Shown here: positions 13,801 through 27,700 of the stretch, piece after piece
How the letters are laid out: each line of letters starts with the position of its first letter
How positions within the stretch are numbered: the first letter of the stretch is position 1
Assembly: GCA_029931535.1 (NCBI GenBank)
Contig: JAQPZY010001498.1
Span: forward strand, 3,391,501-3,455,500
Origin: Margaritifera margaritifera
Taxonomy: Eukaryota > Mollusca > Bivalvia > Unionida > Margaritiferidae
Length of the DNA: 64,000 bases
Direction of reading: 5' to 3'
Notes under the pieces: model-generated
Seen by the model: only the letters and a program-made list of their open reading frames with translations
The model's database searches: none
Told to the model about the DNA's origin: nothing
Translations under genes and position numbers: made by a program

Positions 13801-16800
13801 TTGGAAGATATCACATATATGAATATGTTCATTGGCATTAATTAACTATCCAAATGAGAACATAATGTCTGCCTGGTTGTCAATGGCATAGTTGGGCATA
13901 TGGACAAATGCAAATACATAATATAGAAAATTAAAATACTTCTTGTAGATTTCAAAGATAGAGACTCTGCTATACCCCCACCCCACCCCCCACCCAGATC
14001 AACTCCCATTAGTACATACATAAGAAAATTACCTTGCTACACATATGCCCCTTACTGTGACTTTTGACTTGACTGTACATAGACCATCCCTGGAATCAGG
14101 AAGGCAACTCAACATCAACTTTATTTTGTTTCTTACCTTGTCTGTATTATACATGCCTAGTGCTACTCCACCACCATCTTGGAAGTCAAAGACTGTATAG
14201 GTTAATGGGTCACCACCTGAGCTAGGTGTAAATGTGATCTCTAGCTTCCCTGGGCCAGGGACAACAAAGTCTGTGGCTCTGTACTGAAAAGAAATGTAAT
14301 TGGACAAACAAGTCACAATCTTTTTGATAAATGCTACATACAACATAATCTACCAATGAATACAGTTTTGATTTATACAGTTATAAATTAAACTAGAAAA
14401 AATGTGTTAATGGAACACAAATGCTCCACCAAAGTAACCCACTTTGGTGGGATAGTATTTACTCACCAAGATGCATCCATACAAGAAGTTGCATTATTCT
14501 GCTGCCAAACATGCTTGGGAAACTGAACTAAAAAGCAAAACTCAACCCAAGTCACTGAGGCGTGAAAAACAAATCAGCAAACTAATTTTAAAAGGCTTAT
14601 ATGGTAATCCTAAGATGTATCCACACATAAAGTGGCATAACTGCAACCAACAACACCAGAAAACTGACTTGTATGCAAAACTTAACCAAAGTCACAGAGG
14701 GATGAAATATAGGTCACAGTGACCAATTTTGGTAGCATAGTGCTATCCCCAAGATGCATCCGATGTAACAAGTTGCATGATTCTGCAACTGACAATGCTT
14801 GAGACACAGACCAACAGTAAACACAAAGTTTACTGATGATTATCCACTCATATGTGTGTAGTATTCACTTAAATACATCCCACTAGACAGTGAAATCTCC
14901 AGGATTTACAGGTCAAGTCAGGGTTGAGCTACACTGTGCTACTGTGTAATAGATTTAATTGATTTAGACCCATTATGTTACCACCTGCAGTAAGTCCTTT
15001 TAGGGATACAGAAGTAATTCATAAACTAGCCATATTGAATCCACTTCTTAAGTGGAGTGGAGTGAAAGTTACACTTGGTGAGAGAAATACAGCTAGAGAC
15101 AGGACGTTTCACAGGTCTAGTTCAATGAACTACACTCAACAGCACCCTCCACCAATAAAAGTGAAATATGGTCAATACACTTTGTGAATACTGTAAATGC
15201 AAAACTTCAATGAAAGGACAGATGTGTAATTATGCCCCTTCCATATTTGTTGTGTGGAATAAGAATACCTGCCATATTTCAAAATTACAGCTTACTGTAC
15301 TGCCCATTTATTGTAGAATGAGTCTTTTAAAAAAAGTCTGTTCTTGATAATGGTGCAAAACTCAGGTAATCAAAGCAGAATCTACACCTATTCTGTGAAA
15401 AAAGGTAAGAAGGGTGGCCAATTGAAGTGTTGGAGTATTTTTTTTATTTCTCATTGCATGTGGTGAGAATATAAAAGTGTACATTTTATAAATATTAAGG
15501 TTATAAAATGGCACACATAATGAAATCACAATAGAACTAATTTTTCCCAGAGGGAAATACATATCTGAAATCTTAACTTTACAAATTTTTAATTTTTAAA
15601 AAATATTTTTAAACAAAAATTTCCGTCATATTAAAAAACATGAATGCTATATTGTGTGATTATGGTTGGATATATGTTCTACTGAACTGCACAATGGATT
15701 TTTGTAATACTGAGTAAGTGATCAACTGTCAACAGCCATATAAAAAGACCAAATTCAGGCCTGAAACTTTTTAAATTGCCACTTATCCTGTAGGACAAAA
15801 GACAATAATGTGACAATAGTTTCATGCTATTCATTTCCAGAAAATGTATTCATCCTTACCTATAGACCATCTGTTACAACAAGCAGAGACAAGAATATTT
15901 TTTTTATTTCTGAAACTTTTTTCTGTAACAATGAGCTACTGTATGCAATTACAGTATACAACTAGTCTCCATAAGCATAAGGATAATTCTACAACACACA
16001 CACACATACACATATATACAGTTATTTGCCATTTTAGCACACACCTGGTCTCCATAAGCATGGCGGCCAATTATGATACTCTTGGTCCAACCGGGGACTA
16101 AACGAGGAATGTTTTTACAGATAATTGCCTCCCGGAACACTGTGCCTCCCAGGATATTACGGATTGTGCCATTAGGCGACTTCCACATCTTCTTCAACTT
16201 AAATTCTGAAATGCAAATGAAAAAGCTGATCATCTGGAGAAACTTCAGTTGGAAGTCTAGTTTTTACTAAGGCAGCTGTTCCATTTATTGTTATCTTCCA
16301 GTCACTAAAGTCAACTTTAGGTCACGTGTCAATAATCGGTTACCATGTTCAATGTGCTACCTTTAGTTACCTCAGTTTGACTCTACCCTCAACAAGAGTT
16401 AGCTGAGCAATGACACTCATCAAAATCCTGTTTGTTGGATTGCAACTTGAGCCATGCAAGCAAGATCTATATTTCAAAATAAAGTGCCCTCTAGACATAC
16501 TGGTAGACATGGCTTTTATGTATCTTTACTTGTTTGTTTGCCAGGGTCGATTATAGAACCCATCATATTTTCAGTTTAGAGAACAGACTCTGGTTTGCAT
16601 GAATAAAAAAGATATGGTTAAGAATCAGTCATGATAGAGATAGGATCAAGAATTTCCACAGCAAACAAAAAGTATTGACAGTATGCTGATAATCAACCTA
16701 ATATATATTTAAAAAATCCATCCAGAGCCCGAGTTATGCCCATTTACTCATGGTCACAGACAAAGCAGGCAAAAATGTACAATCCAAAATTCATAGTAAA

Positions 16801-18385
16801 AGCAAACCTGCAAATATTGTATAAAAGTTGTTCTTAGTTTTGCCTGCAATTGCTGAAATCAACAGAGATAGTGTTACTTCAAATGACTTTAGCTCTAGAG
16901 CTCCGTATACATTAAAAGCTAAGAATGCAATCAGTTGCAATGCTGATCAAAGTGTTTAATTCATGCATTGTATATTATCAATAAATGTAAGTGACAACAG
17001 AAACAGAAAATGATTAACAGACTTTCCATTCCTTACAAATCAGAGTTTGAATTTCTATCACTGAAAGATCTAAACTATACAGTTTAATAAAGATGTAGGC
17101 ATACACACAAGTTGTCAGCTATGAAATACCCTAATTAATGCAATGGGGATAATTATTTGCTTCTGATTGGAGCTAGCATAGTTTTTCTCATTAGTGTATG
17201 CAAATTGCTAATCAAAGTAAAATGGACTGAGTTGATTTGAAAAATAAAGTATAAAATACCACCTTTACCCATGTATAATACACCAAAATGCAAACAGCCT
17301 AGGCCCAGATCTGCTGTCTCATAATGTGCTGGCATATTAGAGTCTATGCAATTTATTTGAAATCATTATTACGACTGCAGAGACCCAGCTGTCTCATAAT
17401 GAGATTGGATATCGGTGTCTATACGATTTACTTGAAATCATTAGCACAACAAACAGCCTAGACTCATATCAACTGTCCTGTAACGAGCTGGCATATCAGA
17501 GGCTATGCTGTGTACTTGAAACTACTAGAACAACAGCCTAGACCCAGATCTGCTGTCTTATATTAAGCTAGCATATCAGAGTCAATGATGTTTACAGTTG
17601 TTGGCACATTATATCCAAGAGCATAAAGTGCACTTGAATGCTTTAAGGTAAGCCTATGATTCTGAAAAAGCTCACCCTCAACCCTTTGCTCATCTGGTGT
17701 AATGGTAGCACACTTGATCCCAACATTGTACTTCTTGACTGCATTAGCTGCATCAATTGTGACTGGAATGAGAGACAAAATAACTCAAAATAAATGTACA
17801 GGACATTCTGACCATTGATTGTACATGAAAATCAGCTTCAAGCTTATAGCATAATTACCACAAATTTATATATTGGGATCTACTTGCATTGCATACTAGA
17901 TAGAGTAGTTTGTACACATATCAAAATACATGTACTGTATCTTGAAGGTAATATGTGAAATTGTGCTTAAAATTTCTTTCCAACATTTTGTTTAATTAAA
18001 AAATGTTTGCACAGCCAAAATGAACATGTACTGGACAAATATTTGAAGCAATAATGTGTGCTATGCCCGTTATTTTCTGGGTTTACCAAGAACTTTTTTT
18101 TAAAATTCTTATTTTGTGTATCTTTTTTTTAATTATATTTTATTACTTCTTGTACAATGGTAGGTGTGGGTCAGAGAACCATCTAGCTAAGATGTTGCCA
18201 ACATAGGAAGGGTACCAATATTGGTACTAGGAACCATCGAACAATCTACCTTACAAATAGGCAATCAAGTAGCGTACAATCTACCTTACAAATAGGCAAT
18301 GGTAGGGAAAGGAGAAGATAAGCATATATTTATGTATGAACATGAATATATGAACATAATAACTTTTAATGTAGAGAGCCAGAGC

Positions 18386-18417
<32 letters not shown>

Positions 18418-18672
18418 GACAGAGATAGAGAGTGAGGTAACTCTTTATATTATAAGCATACTGTCTGGTATTGAATTTCCTACACAATACTAATGGTCAG
18501 AGTATTGATCATTGCAAGCTAGTACAAATTCTATTAGCCAACTATGAATCCAATCTTTCTTAGGCATATGATACTGTAATTAATATATGATATTATCATA
18601 TATTTCAATGCTTGGCATAAATATCATTGCATTTAAGCACTTAAGATATACATATTCTCTATCAATCACTTA

Positions 18673-18750
<78 letters not shown>

Positions 18751-21700
18751 TCTCTTAACATGTAGATATTTTTTATCAAGCACTTAACATATCTATATAT
18801 GTATACATTTTCTATCAGGTGCTTGACATATACGTATTCTCTGTCAAGCACTTAACTCATTACCCCCCCCCCCCCCCCATTGCCATGTTTATGCATCATG
18901 AGCTTGTACCCTAGTTCTGAGCTCTGTTATGTCAACATCATTTACGATATTTACGATACACCAAAGGAGTTGGTATTACATAAAAGGAGAAAGATGTATT
19001 TCAACAATAATACCAAATAATGTAGAATTTCTGGTCGCATTAAAAATATTTTAGACCCGATTTTTTTAAGGCCAAAAATTACTGGTATCGGAACCAGAGT
19101 TTGTGTCTGGATTTTAGACTTGGCCTCAGATCTAAAGCCGACTGGTCCAAACTGCACACAGACAGGTGAACCTCTGCAAAAAGTAGGATAAGTTTGAGGT
19201 TAGGAGTAAAAAGGGGCCAGGAGATCAAAATTGTGGGTCCAATATGCAAGAAAAAAAAAAGAAACAAAACAAATTCCAATTTTCAACCCTCTGCACATGT
19301 GTCTGAGAAATAGCCACTTGAAAACAATATCTTTAATACACCTAAGCATCTGGCTAAATGAAAATCTCTCAGAAACAGATGTGTTTGGATGCAATCACAA
19401 GTAACCCCAAAAGAAGTTTCCTACCCGCATTTAAGGCGAAAATGAAAAGAACCTCCAGGGGACAATGAGCTAACCTTTAAATATTCTCAATCAAGCACTT
19501 AACATATTCTCTATCAAGTGCTTAACATATACATATTCTCTGTCAAGCACTTAACAAGTACATATTCTCTATCAATCACTTAACATGTACATATTTTCTA
19601 TCATGTGCTTGACATATACATATTCTCTATCAAGTGCGTAACATATACATATTTTCTATCATGTGCTTGACATATACATATTTTCTATCATGTGCTTGAC
19701 ATATACATATTCTCTGTCAAACACTTAACAAGTACATATTCTCTATCAATCACTTAACATGTACATATTCTGTCAAGCACTTGACATGTACATATTTTTC
19801 CTATCAAGAGCTGAACATATTTTCTATCAAGTGCTTAACATATTCTCTATCAATTGCTTAACATATTTTCTATCAATTGCTTAACATATTTTCTATCAAT
19901 TGCTTAACATATTTTCTATCAACTGCTTAACATATTCTCTATCAATTGCTTAACATATTTTCTATCAATTGCTTAACATATTTTCTATCAATTGCTTAAC
20001 ATATTCTCTATCAATTGGTTAACATATTTTCTATCAATTGCTTAACATATTCTCTATCAATTGCTTAACATATTTTCTATCAATTGCTTAACATATTCTC
20101 TATCAATTGCTTAACATATTCTCTATCAATTGCTTAACATATTTTCTATCAAGTGCTTAACATATTCTCTATCAAGTGCTTAACATTCTTTATCAATTGC
20201 TTAACATATTCTCTATCAATTGCTTAACATATTTTCTATCAAGTGCTTAACATTTTCTATCAAGTGCTTAACATATTTTCTATCAATTGTTTAACATATT
20301 CTCTATCAATTGCTTAACATATTCTCTATCAATTGCTTAACATATTCTCTATCAAGTGCTTAACATTCTCTATCAAGTGCTTAACATATTCTCTATCAAG
20401 GACTTAACATATACATGAAGGATCTCAAATGGATAATGATTTAATATTTAATTTATGAACTGAGTTTAATAATATCAGATTTGCAAGCCTTCATAAGCAA
20501 AAAATTGAATTGATTCAGTGAGTTTCATAAATTCAATATTAAATTATTGCCTATTTGAAATTCTGTTTATCATATAGCTTTTATTTTTAGAAGAAAAAGA
20601 GTCTAGATCGAAAGAAGAATAAATGATTTGGGGCATTCATTTAATTCTGGCTCAGATGCTGCACCTTTCAATTCCTGCGCATGAAAAAATAGTCCCATAT
20701 GTAAGTTGAAGAAATTTCGCACAAATCGATAGCTAATAACATTAAAAAGTAGATTTTTGTTTATAAAATACTATTCAAAGTGCAAATGTCCTTCTAATTA
20801 AAAGAAAATTTGACTTTGACATCATTTTTTTAACACTGGATCTCTGATGGCAATTCCTGCATGATGTTACAAAGTTCACTCATTCAGGTCAACTTGAGTA
20901 GTTTCAGTGCCATATACATGGATTTCAATGAAACTGTTTACAACATTTCCACTGAAAAGTGTGTCAATTCCACCATGGACATACACCACAGATGCAGTAT
21001 CGGATATGGCAGAAGAAATAGCATTCCAGGTGTTGGACATTTGTTTGAAGGGATGATTACTAGATGCAGAAACTTGTACTAAATCTAGAGTTTTTGCTGT
21101 GGAGGATATATAGTATGCCAGTGCCAATTTGCACTCATATGGCTGTCATGGAATTCATATTCATTGATTTAATGTTCATGTGACTGGATATTTACATTAT
21201 TTGATTTGGAAGAATGCTGTGGTTGCATAACTTTTTCTCAGTCGAGAGACCATCATTTGTCGACATTCTCTTCATAAGAGATTAGTTTATTAATTTCCTA
21301 TAGGTTGACATTTAAACCATGCTTGTCCTGGGGATGGAGTGCAAGGCCAATACCATGTGGAAGCAGTAATGTAAAGGTGACAATCTGCATTACAGTAGGC
21401 TTGCAGGCATTTCTATGCATGTTTGCATTGGACAGTGTGAAGGATTTTCTTGTTTCTCACACATTTTCTGTTTAATTATGTGAATGTTTACTTGTGTTCT
21501 AGTTTTTGTTTGGCATTAGGAGATTTCTATGTAGGATAAATGGGTCATATTCCAACCTACGTAACTACTACTGTGTGTTTTTTGTGATAGCTGCCTGTTT
21601 TATCCCCAACATCTATTTGGATACCGATTTGAAAGACAAACACCATATTGTGCTTATTTAGACCAAAAGTGATCTGTTAACATGCTGACATAGGTTTTAG

Positions 21701-24700
21701 ATGTTAGAGCACAGCTAATCTCCACCCCCTTTGCCAGTTATCTAACATGGTACAAGTGAACTTTCACCTTGGAAAGGTCAGCGAGACTAAGTGATTTAAA
21801 GCAGTCTCATCATCAATGAAATTTTAGTGGCTCATAATAAAAAATACAGATGAGAGAGATGGGTAAAGATTAACATTAAAGAAGTAATTCACTCAGAAGA
21901 TATATTGTAAACACATTTCATCAATAAAAAACAAAATAACTCTAACCCCACCTTTGTAATAATTGATTAAAATGAATACATTTAAACACTGAGAGAGTGA
22001 AATATGCATTAAATAATCAAAGCAAATGAGTAAATACAATGACTTTGGTATCTTTTCATATAATAACTTAATTTTTTAAAACTTTTAGCATACATTCGAA
22101 AATCACAATCTGTGAATGCAAAAAGTGTGAAGAAAAAGAGAAAAAATGTTGTTATACATGGTCTAGTCTCATATATAAAAGGAATATACGACACTGCTTT
22201 TACACTGACTCCTCTGGTTTCTATAATATTCAGTTAAAAATAGTTAAATTACTAAGAAAGCTTTTGTATTTACATGCATCAGTAAGAAGCAAAATATCTG
22301 TAAAAATCATACACAAACAATATCCCATAAAATTAACTTCCAACAATTACCAACACAATTATTAAAACAAACACCATTACATCCAAAATGAATTCAAAGA
22401 TTCAAGAGCAACCTTCTGTCTGGGTGTGCAAGTTCCATAATTCCCTTGTGAGTATACTTGTGCATGTTATGTCGCTCCTTTCATTATTTGTTTATATGTG
22501 TCTTCTATCAGTTCTTCCATTCTATCTAAGTGTATTAGTTTTCCATCTTCCTATTGTTTCCTCTACTTTTTTCTATAGCAACATTTTTCTGTTCCACGCT
22601 TTAGTAATCACCTATCTTCAACATGACCAATATAATCCTAAAATTACTTGCTGAAATCTGTTCAAGTTCCAAGTTTGTTCGTTGAAACAAGTCAATTTTC
22701 GACAATGTAATTATGATGAATACTAAATATGTCTTCACGGGAAGTGAGTAAAAAATTATTCCAAAGCAGGTATCTTTAGCTCACATTTTTTATTGTCAAT
22801 AAAAAATATTTATTGTCAATAGAATGATAGCTATCACAAAATCTGTTTGTTTTAACCCTGCAACATTACATTTTGTTCAATCAAACTGAAGTCAGTAATA
22901 CGATTACATTTACTGCATTTCCATGTTTTTAAATCCTGCCAAAAGGTGTCTATTATTGAATATTCCCAGAAAATGTGAGAAAGAGACTCTGGTGAATTTT
23001 GGCCAAAATTACATTTATTGTCATTTAATGTACAAATTTGTGTCAAGTACTAGCTGAAAGTATCCTGTGTAATAACCTGAATTGGGATAAGCAGAGATTA
23101 ATATCTCAAGTATTTTTAAAAGACCATAGGAAAAAACATTTTTCCATGGAAAAAAGTCAGGAAGGTAAAAATAATTATGCCATTTGTCACAGGAAATAGG
23201 AGAGAGACTGTTATTAACCAACATTTTGCAAATGTTTTGGCTTCCTTTGGCATCTTTCATTATATGCAGAGATGGGTACGATGAAAATATTTGTACAGCT
23301 GTATACCGTGGTAATTCTGTTCATACCACAGTATGAATCCAAGTATACTGCAATTATATTAGGCCATTCCTACAAAATTGTTGGTTTGCTGTAACCCTAC
23401 CCACATGTTTAAGCAGTGGGTAGGTAGGTCGATTTTTAAAAAGAAATTTTTATAGATATAATGGAAATATGGCATATGTTCAAATGGTAAAGCCCAATGC
23501 AGGAGATTACTTCAATGGAATATTAATATATGCAATTATTGTTTCTATTGCTTTGCTTTGTATTGCTGAAAATAATTTGCTACTTGCACAAATAACTTTA
23601 GTAAAGTCTAACCATGCCTACATGTACATGTATATGCTTAGTAGTACTAGCTACTCAGTAGATGTTATGAGTCCCAAGCCTCAGTGAAGTGGGAGGGAGC
23701 TTTACTGGTTGCTAGAAGAAAAAAAAACAAACAAACTGCTATTAGTATACATAACTTCAAAATCAGACATTTCTTCTACTTTTTTTTTATTAAAACCTAA
23801 ATGGAGCATGTATTTTGATGTATGTATGGAAGCACTGTAGTAAACAAAACAAACAGTCCAGCAATAGAGAATTATAGCAAAATTGAAAGCATAATGACTC
23901 ACTGATACATATTTAATTAAAAAAAGTAAAAAATTTTAAAAAATTACACTTTCTGACAGAGTTTTAAAATCACACAAAATGGACCAGAACATATAACATT
24001 CAAAATAAGTATTACTTTTAAAACTTTTCTCAGATTATTGTTACGGAATTATGTATATGGAATCTATAATGTGCCTAAACTTTTGGCCTATGACTGTAGT
24101 TTAAAATTGTGTCAAATAGTGAGTCACATTTAAGATTGGTTAAGTTGTACTTTAGTCAAATAAACAACATGTTTACTGACCTTTTGTTCAAGGTCAGAGC
24201 TGTTTACCGTACTTCGAGTATTTTTCCACTAGATAGACGCATTTAGTATTGCATTCTGGGTCGAAAAATGACATGTTTCCTGTTGTGAAATATGCCATTT
24301 GCAAAGAATTTAAAAGACCTGGAAATACGAATTATATTAATTCCATTTTAAATCTTGAGTTGAAAAGATCTGTTTTTATGATCAGCTTGTGATTATCCGA
24401 TGTTTGAAATAATAGCCATGCTGAAATCTTGTAACCCTATAATGCTGTATAAAAAATTCGAAAGGAATTATTTATTGGACCATTGGAGCTACCTGGATGG
24501 AGTACTCACTAACATTTTGAGTTGTATTTAGGATTTTCGGATGCCTGTGAACATTCTTAAAGATGAACTGGATTACATTATCGTTGGTACATCGGAACAT
24601 TACAGACTCATTCATTCGGAACAATCTTTCATTTGGAACATTCGTTCATTACGAAGACTCATTCATTTGGAACATTCGTTTATTATGAAGATTCATTTGG

Positions 24701-27700
24701 AACATTCATTAACTTGGAACATTCATTCATTCGGAACATTTTATAGTTTCTATATATACAGGACTTGTGATTAGGACATTAATAATTATTGGATTATTTG
24801 GATTTTAATACACGATATTGAAAGTGTATTTTGATTTTCACGTTAATTATTTAGAAATTAATTGTTTGTTGATTTTTACAAACATTGTTGGTTTCACATT
24901 CTTTTTGTTACGTTTGTTCTTACCATAGGGTCGTAACAATTATAAAGTTACGCAAAACTTACTTGAAAAGTAATTTCAGAATACCGGCATGTATCACTTG
25001 TGTAACACTGACAAGAACAACATACTTTGAGAGTATGTATCACTTATAACACTTAGGGTTTTAAAATCCATATAAAATGCTATTGTGACATATTTCAGGG
25101 TTGGGTAAAGTCTAAATGTTTCTATCTTGTCCCCTGACTCGTGGAAGAGCTGCTCTTTGGTTGGCAAGGCTGCAACTCTAATTTTAGTGATCTTCTGAAA
25201 ATTGCCTTGTTCATACAGTTACTCTTCAGATACAAAATCTATAATAAGATCAAACAAATCATCACAGGAGTCTGATTTTGCAATCCTTCTAATTACATTG
25301 TTTACCAACACAGTCTGTTTTTTTGTTTCAATTTCATTAGATTGACCGAAAATGTCACCTCATGCTACGAATTCTCAGCCAATGCCATGATGATCCATCA
25401 TGTGTAGGCACTTTATATCACAACACTTCAGTTAGTTATTATTGAATAAACCGCTTACATAATTGGGATCGGGCTATGTTTAATGAGCAGATCGAATAAT
25501 AAATATGCGGTCTGCATTTTTGAAAAAAATATAAACAAACTCTGGGGACTACATGGTGAAACAAAAAAATTGGGTCGGGGGGGGGGGGGTCTAGTTACAG
25601 CAAAGCAAAGATTTTTTACTTTTAGCCTTATAGTAGAAGAATTAGCTATGTGTATGTTAATTCATGCATACATTATCATCTAAACACTGTCACTAAAGTG
25701 GGATGATTCTGCCTACACTATAGCTGACACCTTGTAAAAGATATTGTACTGACATTGGAGAGCTTGTGAATAAAAATGGCACGTGTTGAGAATGAAACAT
25801 ACACTCCTCTAGCGACACTAATGATACAGCAGGCAGGTAAACTTCAACTGGGTTGCAATCCCCATTACCAACAAAAAATCTTAGAATGATAGTCAATCCT
25901 ATAAAGGAATATATGTACTTAACACATCAGCATACGCAAGTAAACAACTTTTGTTTTCTTTAATCCTAAATATTTCCAAATGTTGGATTTGGCCTGAATA
26001 TCTTTCTCAATATCCCATTCATTCATCATGTTTGCATATGCGACATGTGACAACCATGTGATTAATGGTTCATAAATATAATTAGTTTTGTAATGTTCAA
26101 AATTAATTTGTGATAAATACTGATAATTTGTAAAAAAAAAAAATTAATAATTTTTGGAATTATTTTTTCATGAAAATTGAAAACATGCTTTTAATATGAT
26201 TAAATTCCCAACATGAATACTCTAGAATTTCCATATATTATTTACTGATTAAACTGCTGAAGTACTGATATAGTGGAAAAGTAAAGTGGTATGCACCAAT
26301 GAAACAAAATACCATGGTAAACAAAATACTATGGAAAACTGGTAATATTGCACACCTTTAATTATATGTGAAACTCATTCAATCTTACCAAAAAAAAAAG
26401 TCTCGGGCATCTAGTGCAGTGTTCTTTGACTGACTGCTGTAAAATACAAAATGACTGGTTCACCAGTATAATATGTATGCATATTTTGGCAGGAGGCTGA
26501 ATGTACAAATTTTATATTTCCACAGGAAAGACTATGAATCAAGAGAAAATACAATATTGTGCACATTAGTCCATCATGAGAGGCTATGTTTTGCAATAAA
26601 TTGGTAGCATTTTCCAAATTCATTAGGAATTTATAATGCAATGTAATGATTTATATTCAATTCATGGAGTGTTAATATAATAAGTTATATGTGAATGTCT
26701 GCAATACATACAACTGACTGGACATATTGTCTACGCTAAATCTGTCTGGCACAGCAATGGCAAAATAGCTTAATCAATTCAAACACATAAAACCTGAGAT
26801 GAAAGCCATCACAAATATCTGGACTTTTTACATTCCAGCCCATCCTCCTCCTCTCCCAGCTCCTCTGTTGCTGCATTCTGTATGGTCATCTACTCATTCT
26901 CTTGAAACATATACTATATCTCTCCCTCAATAACTTGTGAGCGATTGGGTCTATAAACATCAACTGTGACATAGGTTAACAGACGGTGCTAACAACTTTC
27001 ATTGATACAAGAGAATTATAATCTCCACTGTCCAACATAAATATTCATATAACAGACTCTAATATTTATGAATACTAGATCTGAACAAGTCAATTAAAAT
27101 CATTAAATTAACAACAACTTAATATAAATCAATTTGACATGCAGTACCAGTATTCACAAATTCAGCAGTCAGGAATAATTATTAGTCGTTTGCCTTCTTA
27201 TTATTTAAACTGAAAATTGATAATGTATCGTATTGTAGACTGTGTATCGTGAATCGTATCGATACGCGGCACAGGTGTATCGTTTCACCCCTACCATCAA
27301 TATATTTGCCCTGGTTTATTTATCAAGATTACCATTTTAAATGTCATTGTGATCATAAACTTCTTCATCTAGAGCACAAGGCAATGGCTGAGTACTACCC
27401 TATATTGTTTGTACTAATAAAAACAGTCAGCATATGACAGCAGCACGATCCTGGAACATGACATCCTGATAAACAAGTTTTTTTTAAATGAAACTAAAGG
27501 GGCAAGAAATATTGTGTGCATTTTATAAGAACTTGCAAGCTATTTTCGAATGTTTCAATGTAAATTTTGAAGAACAATCCACAGATCTGCCAAAAGTAAA
27601 AACTTGGCAGTTGTTTACAGTGTGTGATTTTAACAAGAAATCAGACCGACTCTACACACAGATGTTACTCTGATGTCTGCACCTTTCATGTATTGTAATT

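Noticed and set aside
18281..18493. Opposite frames over the GA microsatellite (Ser-Leu or Arg-Glu runs)
   Set aside because: Pure microsatellite translation.
19480..20414. Regularly spaced repeats that could suggest a CRISPR array
   Set aside because: The units are head-to-tail with no unique spacers, and the genome is eukaryotic.
27225..27296. GTATCGTGAATCGTATCGAT segment ending GTATCGTTTCACCCCTA, like one end of a hAT transposon
   Set aside because: No matching inverted end or 8-bp TSD was found, so it is noted but not called.
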